In this document: positions 1 through 8,169 of the stretch, one piece after another
Numbering within the stretch: the first letter of the stretch is position 1
Layout of the letters: each line of letters begins with the position of its first letter
DNA from: Rubrivivax sp.
GTDB lineage: Bacteria; Pseudomonadota; Gammaproteobacteria; Burkholderiales; Burkholderiaceae_C
NCBI GenBank assembly: GCA_004210455.1
Contig: SEFA01000014.1
Location: 1-64,000 of the forward strand
Length of the DNA: 64,000 bases
Reading direction: 5' to 3'
The notes under the pieces: model-generated
Database searches by the model: none
The model's input: only the letters and a program-made list of their open reading frames with translations
What the model was told of the DNA's origin: nothing
Made by a program: the position numbers and the translations under genes

Positions 1-1133
1 CCGGCGGCTCCGCCAAGCAGGGCCGCGACCGGAAGTTCCAGGCCATCCTGCCGCTGCGCGGCAAGATCCTGAACGTCGAGAAGGCGCGCTACGAGAAGCT
101 GCTGACCAGCAACGAAATCATCACGCTGATCACCGCGCTGGGGACCGGCATCGGCCGCGGCGCGGGCAGCGACGACTTCAACCCCGAGAAGCTCCGTTAC
201 CACCGCATCATCATCATGACCGACGCGGACGTGGACGGCGCGCACATCCGGACGCTGCTGCTGACCTTCTTCTACCGGCAGATGCCGGAGCTGGTGGAGC
301 GCGGTCACATCTACATCGCGCAGCCGCCGCTGTACAAGGTCAAGGTCGGCAAGCACGAGCAGTACCTGAAGGACGGCCACGAGCTGGACGGCTTCCTGCT
401 GAAGGTCGCGCTGAACGACGCCGAGCTGCACACGGCGGGCGTGGGCGCCGGCCCGGTGCTCAAGGGCGAGGAACTCGAGACGATGGCGCGCCAGTACGTG
501 GCGGCGCAGAACGTGATCGAGCGTCTGTCGGCCTGGATGGACGGCGAGGCGCTGCACCTGCTGGCGTCCGGCCTGACGCTGGGCCTGGACACAAAGGAAG
601 CGGCGGACATCTCCGCGACGGCGCTGCAGGTCGCGTTGCACGACGCGGTGGTGCATGCGGAGGTCGATCCGCGCACCGACAAGCAGTTCCTGCGCATCAG
701 CCGCCGTCATCACGGCAACGTGCGGTCGAGCATCATCACGGCGGACTTCGTGCACGGCGCGGACTATGAAGTCCTGGCCGAGGCCGGCAAGACCTTCAAG
801 GGTCTGGTGGGCGAGGAAGCCGTGATCCGCAAGGGCGAAGGCGAGAAGGCCAAGGAAAGCAAGGTCGCGGACTTCCGCGCCGCGATGGCCTGGCTGATGA
901 CGCAGGCCGAGTCCAGCGTCGGCCGCCAACGCTACAAGGGCCTGGGCGAGATGAACCCCGCGCAGCTGTGGGAAACGACGATGGACCCGACGGTCCGCCG
1001 CCTGCTGCGCGTGCAGATCGAGGACGCGATCGAAGCCGACCGCGTGTTCACGATGCTGATGGGCGACGAGGTGGAACCGCGCCGCGAGTTCATCGAGCAG
1101 AACGCGCTGAGGGCGGCCAACATCGACGTGTGA
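1..1133 (+). CDS. gyrB: DNA gyrase subunit B, C-terminal part (5' end outside window)
   Basis: ATP-dependent type II topoisomerase subunit that introduces negative supercoils together with GyrA. The frame is open from base 3 and ends at TGA 1131-1133. The visible part holds the TOPRIM acidic motif ([10 protein letters not shown], about base 219 on), the QPPLYKV segment and the C-terminal GyrB motif [11 protein letters not shown], and ends ANIDV as typical proteobacterial GyrB does. The 150-residue stretch between QPPLYKV and the C-terminal motif is the usual insert of gram-negative GyrB, which argues against ParE. A strong terminator follows. The 5' part, with the ATPase domain, lies left of the window. 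Confidence 0.97.
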   Translation, partial: GGSAKQGRDRKFQAILPLRGKILNVEKARYEKLLTSNEIITLITALGTGIGRGAGSDDFNPEKLRYHRIIIMTDADVDGAHIRTLLLTFFYRQMPELVERGHIYIAQPPLYKVKVGKHEQYLKDGHELDGFLLKVALNDAELHTAGVGAGPVLKGEELETMARQYVAAQNVIERLSAWMDGEALHLLASGLTLGLDTKEAADISATALQVALHDAVVHAEVDPRTDKQFLRISRRHHGNVRSSIITADFVHGADYEVLAEAGKTFKGLVGEEAVIRKGEGEKAKESKVADFRAAMAWLMTQAESSVGRQRYKGLGEMNPAQLWETTMDPTVRRLLRVQIEDAIEADRVFTMLMGDEVEPRREFIEQNALRAANIDV

Positions 1134-1171
1134 GCGTCGCAGACGGCGACGCCTGCTCGCAAGACCGACAG

Positions 1172-1204
1172 GGCCCATGAGTTGGAAGACTCATGGGCCT
1201 TCTT
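1172..1204 (+). terminator. Rho-independent terminator of gyrB
   Basis: Perfect 11-bp inverted repeat (GGCCCATGAGT at 1172-1182, complement at 1189-1199) with a 6-nt loop, followed by TTCTT. It starts 38 bases after the gyrB stop codon. Confidence 0.85.
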
Positions 1205-1343
1205 CATGGCCCGACGGGCCCGGGACAGACATGACCTCCGTCATGCGCGCCCCCTGTGAAGGGTTCAGCGGCGCACGAGAAATGTCGCGTCGCTTCTTAG
1301 ACTGACCTCGTCGTCCTCCCCGGACATCCACGAGCTCATCTGC

Positions 1344-1922
1344 ATGCGCGCTACCGCTTTCCGTTCGGCGTCCCTTTCCGTGATCGCCCTGTCGTTCGGC
1401 CTGCTGGCCACAACGGCGCCCCTCCAAGCCCAGTCGATCAGCGTCAAGCCCGGCCTGTGGGCCAGTGCGAGCGTCAACACGATCAACGGCCGCAAGATGC
1501 CGACGATCTTCGACATCAAGGGCGCGCTGACCGCCGAGCAGAAGAGCAGCCTCGCCGCGGCGATGGCAAAGGTCGGGCTGCCGGCCGGCGGCAGCCCGCA
1601 TCTGGCCTGCCAGCAATCCGCGGAGTTCTCACTGCCCAAGCCAGAGAGCGTCGAGCAGTGCACCACGCAAGTGAAGCCCGCCGACGGCAGCTCCGGCACT
1701 TTCACGATGAGTTGCAAGAGCGAGATGGTCAGCGGCACCGGCGTTGGCACCTACGAGGTCAAGGACAAGACCGCCGCCACGGTGAAGGTCTCGTTCAAGG
1801 GCTCGACCGCGCAAGGGCAGCCGCTGAGCTACGACTCCTCGTCCGTCCACAAGTGGATCGGCAGCGACTGTGACACCCCGCCGGCGGGCGTGGATCCCAC
1901 GCTGATGACGTTGATGCGCTGA
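1344..1922 (+). CDS. DUF3617 family exported protein
   Basis: 192-residue protein of unknown function. Residues 1-30 form a Sec signal peptide (Arg-containing start, hydrophobic core, cleavage likely after LQAQ). The KPGLW motif directly after the signal and the paired cysteines (CQQSAEF, EQCTTQ, MSCKSEM, GSDCDTP) are typical of the DUF3617 family of periplasmic proteins. The third quarter reads as alternating beta strands (GTFTMSCKSEM, GTYEVKDKTAATVKVSF). It is a single gene between the gyrB terminator and the TetR gene. No function can be assigned from context. Confidence 0.8.
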   Translation: MRATAFRSASLSVIALSFGLLATTAPLQAQSISVKPGLWASASVNTINGRKMPTIFDIKGALTAEQKSSLAAAMAKVGLPAGGSPHLACQQSAEFSLPKPESVEQCTTQVKPADGSSGTFTMSCKSEMVSGTGVGTYEVKDKTAATVKVSFKGSTAQGQPLSYDSSSVHKWIGSDCDTPPAGVDPTLMTLMR

Positions 1923-1967
1923 GCCGGCGCGACTCCCGCGCAGGGTCTTTACCCGATGGACCCATTC

Positions 1968-2002
1968 GCATGACGATCATCATATTATGATGCCCGTCAT
2001 GC
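1968..2002. promoter_or_regulatory. 35-bp near-perfect palindrome, candidate TetR autoregulatory operator
   Basis: Arms of 17 bp around a central T at 1985, with only two mismatched pairs (1976/1994 and 1977/1993). It can be read as two inverted 14-bp sites of form ATGAYGnnnGTCAT (1970-1983 on the minus strand, 1987-2000 on the plus strand). The same 14-mer form recurs before the SDR gene at 2663-2676. The palindrome covers all three candidate start codons of the TetR gene (1987, 1990, 1999), so a bound repressor would block its own expression. Confidence 0.75.
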
Positions 2003-2613
2003 CGAGTTCACCCCGCTCCACCCGCAAGGAAGCATCCCGCGACCGCATCCTCGACGTCGCGTCCAGGACGGTCCGCCGCGCCGGCTTCGACGGCGTGGGC
2101 GTCGCCGACGTGATGAAGCAGGCCGGGCTGACGCACGGCGGCTTCTATGCGCATTTCGCGTCCCGCGACGAGCTGCTGTGCGCCGCCGCGCTGCGCGCCG
2201 GACAGGACAGCCGGCAGCTGCACATCAGCCATGCCGATCGGCTCGTGGCCGCCGGGGTGCCGCCGTTCCGCGCCTTGGTGGAGACCTATCTGCACGAAAG
2301 CGGTATCGACGACGTCGATTGCGGCTGCCCGGTGGCGGCTCTGGTCGCTGAGATGCCGCGCCAGTCGGATGCCGTCCGCGGACAGAGCCACGGACTGCTG
2401 CTGGGCATGCAGCGCCTGGTGCTGGACGCGCTCGGCGCAGGCGCCTCGCCGGAGTCTGCCTGGCCGATCGCCGCGACGCTCGTCGGCGCTCTCCAGATGG
2501 CTCGCGCCATCGGCGATCGCGAACAGGCGCTCGCCATCCTCGCGAGCACGAAGCGCTCTTTGCTGGCTCAACACACCGAAGCAGGCACACCGCCGACGCG
2601 CCCTGCGCGCTGA
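1987..2613 (+). CDS. TetR/AcrR family transcriptional repressor
   Basis: Helix-turn-helix repressor of about 204-208 residues. The N-terminal TetR motif is clear (SRDRILDVASRTVRRAGFDG, then the recognition helix region LTHGGFYAHFASRDEL), and the C-terminal ligand domain is helical. The subgroup with GGFYAHF often controls an adjacent short-chain dehydrogenase. Starts at 1987, 1990 or 1999 are all possible because each lies inside the palindromic operator and none has a clear Shine-Dalgarno. The SDR gene downstream carries a matching operator, so the two probably form one regulon responding to a reactive or xenobiotic compound (inference). Confidence 0.88.
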   Translation: MMPVMPSSPRSTRKEASRDRILDVASRTVRRAGFDGVGVADVMKQAGLTHGGFYAHFASRDELLCAAALRAGQDSRQLHISHADRLVAAGVPPFRALVETYLHESGIDDVDCGCPVAALVAEMPRQSDAVRGQSHGLLLGMQRLVLDALGAGASPESAWPIAATLVGALQMARAIGDREQALAILASTKRSLLAQHTEAGTPPTRPAR

Positions 2614-2660
2614 TTCCGTTTTCCAACGGGGCCCTCCGGGTCCCTTCTCTTTGCCCATAA

Positions 2661-2678
2661 ATATGACGTATGTCATAT
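2661..2678. promoter_or_regulatory. Candidate TetR operator before the SDR gene
   Basis: ATATGACGTATGTCATAT has 7-bp inverted arms and a 4-nt centre. Its core ATGACGTATGTCAT fits ATGAYGnnnGTCAT, the form found twice in the TetR-gene palindrome at 1970-2000. It lies about 35 bp before the chosen SDR start. Confidence 0.65.
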
Positions 2679-2711
2679 GAAACAACGCGCTCCGGCGCAG
2701 AAGGAACTTCC

Positions 2712-3416
2712 ATGCAGATCAAGGATGCCGTCGTCTTCATCACGGGCGCGAATCGGGGCCTCGGGCTCGAGTTTGCGAAGCAGGCACTGGCCCGCGGCGC
2801 GAAGAAGGTCTACGCGGCGGCGCGCGACGCCTCCACCATCACTTTGCCCGGCGTGGTGCCGGTGCAGCTCGACGTGACCAAGCCGGAGCAGGTCGCCGCC
2901 GCCGCGCGCGCCTGCGGCGACGTGACGCTGGTGATCAACAACGCCGGGATCGGCCGTGTCGGCGGGATCGCGGGCGACAACGCCGAGACCGTCCTGCGAG
3001 AACAGCTCGAGACCAACCTGTTCGGCGTCTTCCACGTCGCGCGCGCGTTCGCGCCGGTGCTCGGCCGCAACGGTGGGGGCGCACTGCTCAACATGCTGTC
3101 CATCCTGAGCTGGGTGAACACGCCGATGCTCGGCGCCTACGGCGTTTCCAAGTCGGCGGCCTGGGCGCTGACCAACAGCCTGCGCGCGGAACTCAAGCCC
3201 CAAGGCACGCTGGTCGTCGGCTTCCACGGCGGCTTCATCGACACTGACATGATCCGAGACTTCGACGTGCCCAAGGCGAAGCCCGAGGACGTCGTGAGCC
3301 AGTCGCTCGACGCGATCGAGCAAGGTGTGCCGGAGGTCTCCGTCGATGAGGGCACGCGCCAGGTCAAGCAGGCGCTGTCCGCCGGTGTCTACCTGACGGA
3401 TCCGCTGGCGGGCTGA
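2712..3416 (+). CDS. Short-chain dehydrogenase/reductase (SDR)
   Basis: 234-residue cytosolic NAD(P)-dependent oxidoreductase. Visible motifs are the cofactor motif TGANRGLG (11-18), NNAG (76-79), a catalytic serine (130 or 133) and YGVSK (Y143, K147). I chose ATG 2712 because GAAGGA precedes it; an in-frame ATG at 2670 lies within the operator and would add a tail not normal for the family. It ends inside the convergent GNAT gene (28-bp overlap). The substrate is unknown; TetR-linked SDRs of this type often act on aldehydes or ketones. Confidence 0.9.
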   Translation: MQIKDAVVFITGANRGLGLEFAKQALARGAKKVYAAARDASTITLPGVVPVQLDVTKPEQVAAAARACGDVTLVINNAGIGRVGGIAGDNAETVLREQLETNLFGVFHVARAFAPVLGRNGGGALLNMLSILSWVNTPMLGAYGVSKSAAWALTNSLRAELKPQGTLVVGFHGGFIDTDMIRDFDVPKAKPEDVVSQSLDAIEQGVPEVSVDEGTRQVKQALSAGVYLTDPLAG

Positions 3417-4132
3417 GTCTCGAAGAAGTTCACGCTGAACCGGCGCCGCAGGCGGAAGCCAAGGCGCTCGTAGAGCGCGATCGCCGTGACGTTGTCGATG
3501 AACACGTGCAGGAAGGGCGTCTCCCCGCGGTCGAGGATGCCCTGTGAGACCGCCTTCATCAGCGACGCGGCGAAGCCCCGGCCTCGGCACGACGGATCGA
3601 CGCAGACCGCGCTGACCTCGGTGAAGCCGGGCACCTTCATCCGCTCGCCCGACAGCGCCACCAGCCGCCCGTCGAGCCGCACACCGATGTAGCGGCCGAG
3701 TTCGAGCGTGCGCAGCCCGAAGGGCCCGGGTTGCGTCGCACGCACGAGTTCGAGGATGTCCGGCACGTCGGCCGTGCCCATCGTCAGCGTCCCGATGTCG
3801 GGCACGGACGCCATCGCCGATGGATCCGCCAGCACCATCTGATCGACCGGCGCTCGCTTGAACGGCACGAGACCGTCGAACGGACGTTCCTCTTCGGCCA
3901 CCACGAGCACGACGGGCGATCCGATGCGAAGCAGTTCGGCGAGTTGCTCCGGACTGCCGTTCCCCGGGGGGCTCACGGCGCCGAAGGGACCGACGTCCGG
4001 CGCAAAGCGCCGGGCGTCGCCTTCCCCGACGGCGAGCGCGGCTTGCCGTCCCGTGAGCGCATGCCAGACCACGTGATCGAGCATTGAATCGTCGGAAGGC
4101 GTCGGGACGGGCGGGGTCGGTGCGATGTTCAT
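3389..4132 (-). CDS. GNAT family N-acetyltransferase
   Basis: 247-residue acetyl-CoA-dependent transferase, substrate unknown. The GNAT fold is in the C-terminal half: strand TEVSAVCVDPSCRGRGFAASLM carries the acetyl-CoA pyrophosphate loop (RGRGFA), and HVFIDNVTAIALYERLGF is the family's closing motif. The N-terminal 110 residues are a poorly conserved extension, giving the longer FR47-like form. It is convergent with the SDR gene and overlaps its end. It is transcribed alone. Confidence 0.85.
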   Translation of the reverse strand: MNIAPTPPVPTPSDDSMLDHVVWHALTGRQAALAVGEGDARRFAPDVGPFGAVSPPGNGSPEQLAELLRIGSPVVLVVAEEERPFDGLVPFKRAPVDQMVLADPSAMASVPDIGTLTMGTADVPDILELVRATQPGPFGLRTLELGRYIGVRLDGRLVALSGERMKVPGFTEVSAVCVDPSCRGRGFAASLMKAVSQGILDRGETPFLHVFIDNVTAIALYERLGFRLRRRFSVNFFETQPASGSVR

Positions 4133-4208
4133 GCGCCTGGACTCTATGCGGTCCGCAGGACGGCCGCCACGGCCGCCACCGTCGGCCGCGGTGGCCGGGA
4201 CCGCGCCG

Positions 4209-5192
4209 TCACTCCGCCTTCGCGCCAGCGGCCTTGATCACCGGATCCCACTTCTTGATCTCCGCGGCCGTCTGCAGCCCCAACGCTTGAGGCTTGAGCC
4301 GGTCGCCCTGGGGCGCGACCACGCCCATCTCCTGGAAGCGCTTCACGACATTCGGATCGGCCAGCGCATGGCGCAGCGCCGTGTTCAGTCGCGTCACCAC
4401 CGCGGCGGGGGTGCCCTTGGGCGCGTACACGCCGTGCCAGACGGCGAGCTCGAAGCCGGGCAGGCCGCTCTCGGCGAAGGTGGGAACGTTCGGCAGCTGC
4501 GGCACGCGCGCCTTCGTCGCCATCGCATAGGCCTTCAGCGCCCCCGCCGCCACGTGCGGGCCCGTCGCCACCGGCTGATCGCAGATGAGGTCGACGTTGC
4601 CGGCGATGACGTCCTGCAGCGCCGGACCGGTGCCGCGGTACGGCACCATCGTCACCGTCGTGTCCGTGGTCTGGCTGAACAGCATCGCGCACAGGTGCGA
4701 GGTCGCACCGACGCCGGCATGCGCGAAGCGCACCTCACCCGGCTTGGCCTTCATCTGCTTGATGACTTCCGCGACCGTCGCCGGCGCGAAATTCTTGTTG
4801 CCCACGAGGATCATCGGCACGTCGCCGGCCAGGCTGATCGGTACCAGGTCCTTGTTGGCGTCGAAGGTCAGCTTCGGGTACAGCGCCGGCGCCGTCGCGA
4901 TGCCCATGTTGTGCAGCAGCACCGTGTAGCCGTCCGGCGCGGCGCGCGCCACCTTCGCCGTGCCGATCGTGCCGCCGGCGCCGCCCGCGTTTTCCACGAT
5001 CACCTGCTGACCGAGGTCGCGCGTCATCGCTTCGGCGATCAGCCGGCCGATCACGTCGGTCGAGCCGCCGGTCGCATACGGGATCACCATCGTGACCGGC
5101 TTGTCCGGATACGCGGCGGATGCCGCCGTCGCCATCACCATCGATGCCGTCGTCACCGTGACGGCCAGGACCTTCTTCGCAATCTGTCGCAT
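4209..5192 (-). CDS. Tripartite tricarboxylate transporter (Bug family) periplasmic receptor
   Basis: 327-residue extracytoplasmic solute receptor. It has a Sec signal peptide ending ASAA, then the Bug-family opening YPDKPVTMVIPYATGGSTDV, the ligand-loop segment VENAGGAGGTIGTA and the late motif SGLPGFELAVWHGVYAPKGTP. Bug proteins bind carboxylates and normally deliver them to TctAB-type permeases, which are not encoded here; such orphan receptors are abundant in Burkholderiales. It is the last gene of a leftward operon after a dehydrogenase cluster, so the ligand is probably that pathway's substrate. The start MRQIAKK follows a run of basic residues typical of the signal. Confidence 0.93.
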   Translation of the reverse strand: MRQIAKKVLAVTVTTASMVMATAASAAYPDKPVTMVIPYATGGSTDVIGRLIAEAMTRDLGQQVIVENAGGAGGTIGTAKVARAAPDGYTVLLHNMGIATAPALYPKLTFDANKDLVPISLAGDVPMILVGNKNFAPATVAEVIKQMKAKPGEVRFAHAGVGATSHLCAMLFSQTTDTTVTMVPYRGTGPALQDVIAGNVDLICDQPVATGPHVAAGALKAYAMATKARVPQLPNVPTFAESGLPGFELAVWHGVYAPKGTPAAVVTRLNTALRHALADPNVVKRFQEMGVVAPQGDRLKPQALGLQTAAEIKKWDPVIKAAGAKAE

Positions 5193-5278
5193 GTCTCGCT
5201 CCAAGGGTAAGGATGTGCGCCGCCGGTCCATCGCCGGCCGCTGCGTCTCTCTCTGAAGGGGAAAGCGGTCGCGTCCCG

Positions 5279-6670
5279 TCAGGCCGCGCCGATGCCGCCG
5301 AAGCTCATCAGCTTCAGTTCGGTGTATTCGTCCAGACCGTGCCGCGATCCCTCGCGTCCCAGGCCGGATTGCTTGATGCCGCCGAACGGCACCGTCTCGC
5401 TCGAGATCGCGCCGGTGTTGATGCCGACCATCCCGGACTCGATCGCCTCCGCGACGCGGAAGCAGCGCGCCACGTCGCGCGAATAGAAGTAGCTCGCCAG
5501 GCCGAATTCGCTGGCGTTGGCCCAAGCGATGGCCTCGGCCTCGGTGTCGAACGCCACCAGCGGCGCGACGGGGCCGAAGGTCTCTTCATCCAGGCAGCGC
5601 ATGCCGGCCTTCACGTCGAGCAGCACGGTCGGCTGCATGAACCAGCCGGGGCCGTCGACGGCCTCGCCGCCGATGCCCAGACGGGCGCCGCGGTCCAGCG
5701 CATCCCGGACGTGCGAGAGCGCCTTGCGCCGCGCCGCCTCGTTGATGAGCGGGCCCTGCGTGACGCCCTCTTCCAGGCCGTGGCCGGTCCGTAGCGCGCG
5801 GACGCGTTTGATCAGGCGCTTGGCGAAGTCGTCATAGACGCCGCGCTGTACGAAAAGCCGGTTGGCGCAGACGCAGGTCTGGCCCGCGTTGCGGAACTTG
5901 GAGGCGATCGCGCCCTCCACGGCGGCGTCGAGGTCCGCATCGTCGAAGACGATGAACGGTGCGTTGCCGCCGAGTTCCAGGCCGAGCTTCTTCACCGTCG
6001 GCGCGCATTGGGCCATCAGCAGTCGACCCACCGGCGTGGAGCCGGTGAAGCTGAGCATGCGCACCGTCGGAGAGGCGGTCAGCACCGCGCCGATCTCGAC
6101 GGCGTCGCCGATGACGACATTCAGCACTCCGACGGGGAGTCCGGCTTCGAGCGCGAGGTCCGCGAGCCGCAGCGCGGTCAGCGGTGTCAGCTCCGACGGC
6201 TTGAGGACCATCGTGCAGCCGGCGGCAAGTGCCGGCGCGACCTTGCGCGTCACCATCGCCGCAGGGAAATTCCAGGGGGTGATCGCGGCGCAGACGCCGA
6301 CCGGTTCTCGCACCACCAGCTGCCGGCGATCCGGCGACGAGGCCGGGATCGTCTCGCCGTGCAGCCGTCGCGCTTCTTCGGCGTAGAAGCGGATGTAGCT
6401 CGCCGCGTAGACGATCTCGGCACGCGCTTCGGCGAGCGGCTTGCCCTGCTCCGAGACCATGATGCGCGCCAGTGCCTCGGTGCGCGTCATGACGAGCTCG
6501 AACCAGTGCTGCAGCACCTCGGCGCGGGCGTGGCCGCCGCGCCGACGCCAGTCCCCCTGGGCGAGGCGCGCCGCCTCGACGGCTGCCTGCGCATCCTGCG
6601 CCGAGTCCTTGCGGACCTGCGCGACGCGCTCGCCGGTGGCCGGATTGACGACGTCGAAGGTCGCGCTCAT
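5279..6670 (-). CDS. NAD(P)+-dependent aldehyde dehydrogenase, succinate-semialdehyde dehydrogenase type
   Basis: 463-residue ALDH that oxidises an aldehyde to an acid. Catalytic residues are visible: TPWNFP (131-136), general base E232 in LELGG, and nucleophile C266 in NAGQTCVCANR. The C-terminal PFGGIKQSGLGREG motif is that of the GabD group. It is about 15-20 residues shorter at the N terminus than E. coli GabD. Only 4 bp separate it from the upstream dehydrogenase gene. In this operon it may act on a semialdehyde made by that dehydrogenase (inference). Confidence 0.93.
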   Translation of the reverse strand: MSATFDVVNPATGERVAQVRKDSAQDAQAAVEAARLAQGDWRRRGGHARAEVLQHWFELVMTRTEALARIMVSEQGKPLAEARAEIVYAASYIRFYAEEARRLHGETIPASSPDRRQLVVREPVGVCAAITPWNFPAAMVTRKVAPALAAGCTMVLKPSELTPLTALRLADLALEAGLPVGVLNVVIGDAVEIGAVLTASPTVRMLSFTGSTPVGRLLMAQCAPTVKKLGLELGGNAPFIVFDDADLDAAVEGAIASKFRNAGQTCVCANRLFVQRGVYDDFAKRLIKRVRALRTGHGLEEGVTQGPLINEAARRKALSHVRDALDRGARLGIGGEAVDGPGWFMQPTVLLDVKAGMRCLDEETFGPVAPLVAFDTEAEAIAWANASEFGLASYFYSRDVARCFRVAEAIESGMVGINTGAISSETVPFGGIKQSGLGREGSRHGLDEYTELKLMSFGGIGAA

Positions 6671-6674
6671 CGCC

Positions 6675-7538
6675 TCAGGCCTTGCCGACGAAGCGGTAGA
6701 GCTCGGTGTGGTCCGCGCCGGCGCCGAGCGACTCCGACGCCTCGGCCGTCATCGCGTACACGTCCTGCGCCAGTGCCATCGGCAGCCCCATCGCCTTGCC
6801 CAGCGACGCGGCGATGCCGACGTCCTTCGCCTGCAGCGCCAGCGAGAAGCCCGAGTTGAAGGCGCTGTTCAGCATGAACTGATGAGCCTTGTTCTCGGTC
6901 GTGTTGTTGCGCCCGGTCGAAGCCTGGATCACGTCGACGATGGTCGCGCGGTCGATGCCGAACGCCGCGCCGACGTGGATCGCTTCCGCGGTGGCGATCA
7001 GCGCGGCCGCGGACACGTAGTTGTTGAGCGCCTTCAGCGCGTGACCGGCGCCGACCGGGCCGACGTGCGTGATGGCCTTGCCCATCGTCTCGAGGACGGG
7101 GCGCACGCGCTCGAAGGTCGGGAGGTCGCCGCCCACCATGATCGCGAGCGTGCCCGCGACCGCCTTCTTCACGCCGCCGGAGACCGGCGCGTCGATCAGC
7201 GTCACGCCGGACACCCCGAGCCGCTCGGCCAGCGCGCGGGTGCGGTTGGGATCGGCGGAGCTCATCTCGATCACGACCGCGCCGCGCCGGAGCTGCGGGG
7301 CCAGCGAACTCATCACCGAGTCGACGATGTCCGAATTGGGCAGCATGGTCACGAGGACCTCGCAGCCCGCGAAGTCGGCCGGGTCCGCGGTGACGCGGGC
7401 GCCGGGATGGGCCTGCGCGAACAGGGCGGCGACTTCCGGTCGGGCGTCCTGCACGACCAGTTCATGGCCGGCGGCGTGCAGCAGGTGCGCCATGGGCGTG
7501 CCCATCATGCCCAGGCCGATGAATCCGATGCGGGTCAT
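6675..7538 (-). CDS. NAD(P)-dependent beta-hydroxyacid dehydrogenase (3-hydroxyisobutyrate dehydrogenase family)
   Basis: 287-residue enzyme with the Rossmann motif GFIGLGMMG (5-13), the substrate motif DAPVSGGV (117-124) and catalytic lysine K169 in GHALKALNNY. This family oxidises short beta-hydroxyacids such as 3-hydroxyisobutyrate, L-threonate or tartronate semialdehyde; the sequence alone does not fix which. GAGGAG precedes the ATG. It sits between a CMD-family gene and the aldehyde dehydrogenase in one operon, consistent with stepwise oxidation of a hydroxy acid. Confidence 0.93.
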   Translation of the reverse strand: MTRIGFIGLGMMGTPMAHLLHAAGHELVVQDARPEVAALFAQAHPGARVTADPADFAGCEVLVTMLPNSDIVDSVMSSLAPQLRRGAVVIEMSSADPNRTRALAERLGVSGVTLIDAPVSGGVKKAVAGTLAIMVGGDLPTFERVRPVLETMGKAITHVGPVGAGHALKALNNYVSAAALIATAEAIHVGAAFGIDRATIVDVIQASTGRNNTTENKAHQFMLNSAFNSGFSLALQAKDVGIAASLGKAMGLPMALAQDVYAMTAEASESLGAGADHTELYRFVGKA

Positions 7539-7550
7539 GGCGTCGGCTCC

Positions 7551-7949
7551 TCAGGCGTCCATTTCCTTGAACACCTCGGCGGCGACCCGGAACGAGTCGA
7601 TTGCCGCCGGCACGCCGCAGTAGATCGCCGTCTGCAGGAAGACTTCCTTGATCTCGTCGCGCGTCAGGCCGTTGTTGATGGCGCCGCGCACATGCAGCTT
7701 CAGCTCATGCGGGCGGTTCAGCGCGGTGATCATGGCCAGGTTGAGGAAGGAACGCGTGCGGCGGTCCAGTCCCGGTCGGTTCCAGACGTCACCCCAGCAG
7801 TACTGCGTGACCAGCTCCTGCATGTCGATGTTGAAGTCGGTCGCGTTCTTGATCGAGTTGTCGACGTACTCGGCGCCGAGCACCTCGCGCCGGGTCGAGA
7901 GCCCCTGGTCGAACAGGGCCTGGTTCTTCGGGGCGTACGGACGGGTCAT
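7551..7949 (-). CDS. Carboxymuconolactone decarboxylase family protein
   Basis: 132-residue all-helical protein of the CMD/AhpD family. The PcaC-like pattern is clear: LDRRTRSFLNLAMITAL, RPHELKLHVRGAINNGLT, then DEIKEVFLQTAIYCGVPAA. AGGAG lies at the right distance before ATG 7949. It is the first gene of the leftward operon and is controlled from the intergenic region carrying two palindromic operators. The usual second CxxC of AhpD-type proteins is missing, so decarboxylase or lactone chemistry is more likely than peroxidase support. Confidence 0.9.
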   Translation of the reverse strand: MTRPYAPKNQALFDQGLSTRREVLGAEYVDNSIKNATDFNIDMQELVTQYCWGDVWNRPGLDRRTRSFLNLAMITALNRPHELKLHVRGAINNGLTRDEIKEVFLQTAIYCGVPAAIDSFRVAAEVFKEMDA

Positions 7950-8033
7950 CGGGAACTCCTGGTGAATGGGGGTGGGGATGGAAGGTGGGAACGAGACGAG
8001 CCGTCTTGGGGCCCGTCGATGACTCAATGGTGG

Positions 8034-8052
8034 CGGATTGTCTGACAATCCG
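8034..8052. promoter_or_regulatory. 19-bp perfect palindrome, GntR operator candidate 1
   Basis: CGGATTGTCTGACAATCCG has 9-bp arms around a central T. Its core TTGTCTGACAA recurs with one change at 8091-8101, 53 bp away (about five helical turns), between the divergent CMD-led operon and the GntR gene. Confidence 0.75.
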
Positions 8053-8090
8053 ACATTGGGAATACGTGCATTGAAAGTGGCGCAGGCCTG

Positions 8091-8101
8091 TTGTATGACA
8101 A
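8091..8101. promoter_or_regulatory. GntR operator candidate 2
   Basis: TTGTATGACAA differs at one base from the core of the palindrome at 8038-8048. It is on the regulator's side of the same intergenic region, consistent with repression in both directions. Confidence 0.6.
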
Positions 8102-8169
8102 TCAGTCTGTATGAATATCGGGTGATCCGGACGTCCGGACATCGCCCGCCCACAGGTAGGATCCGGCCC

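Noticed and set aside
6441-8045. 534-residue plus-strand open frame
   Set aside because: Antisense to two well-recognised genes (dehydrogenase and CMD-family); composition is Arg/His/Gly-rich as in mirror frames of GC-rich genes.
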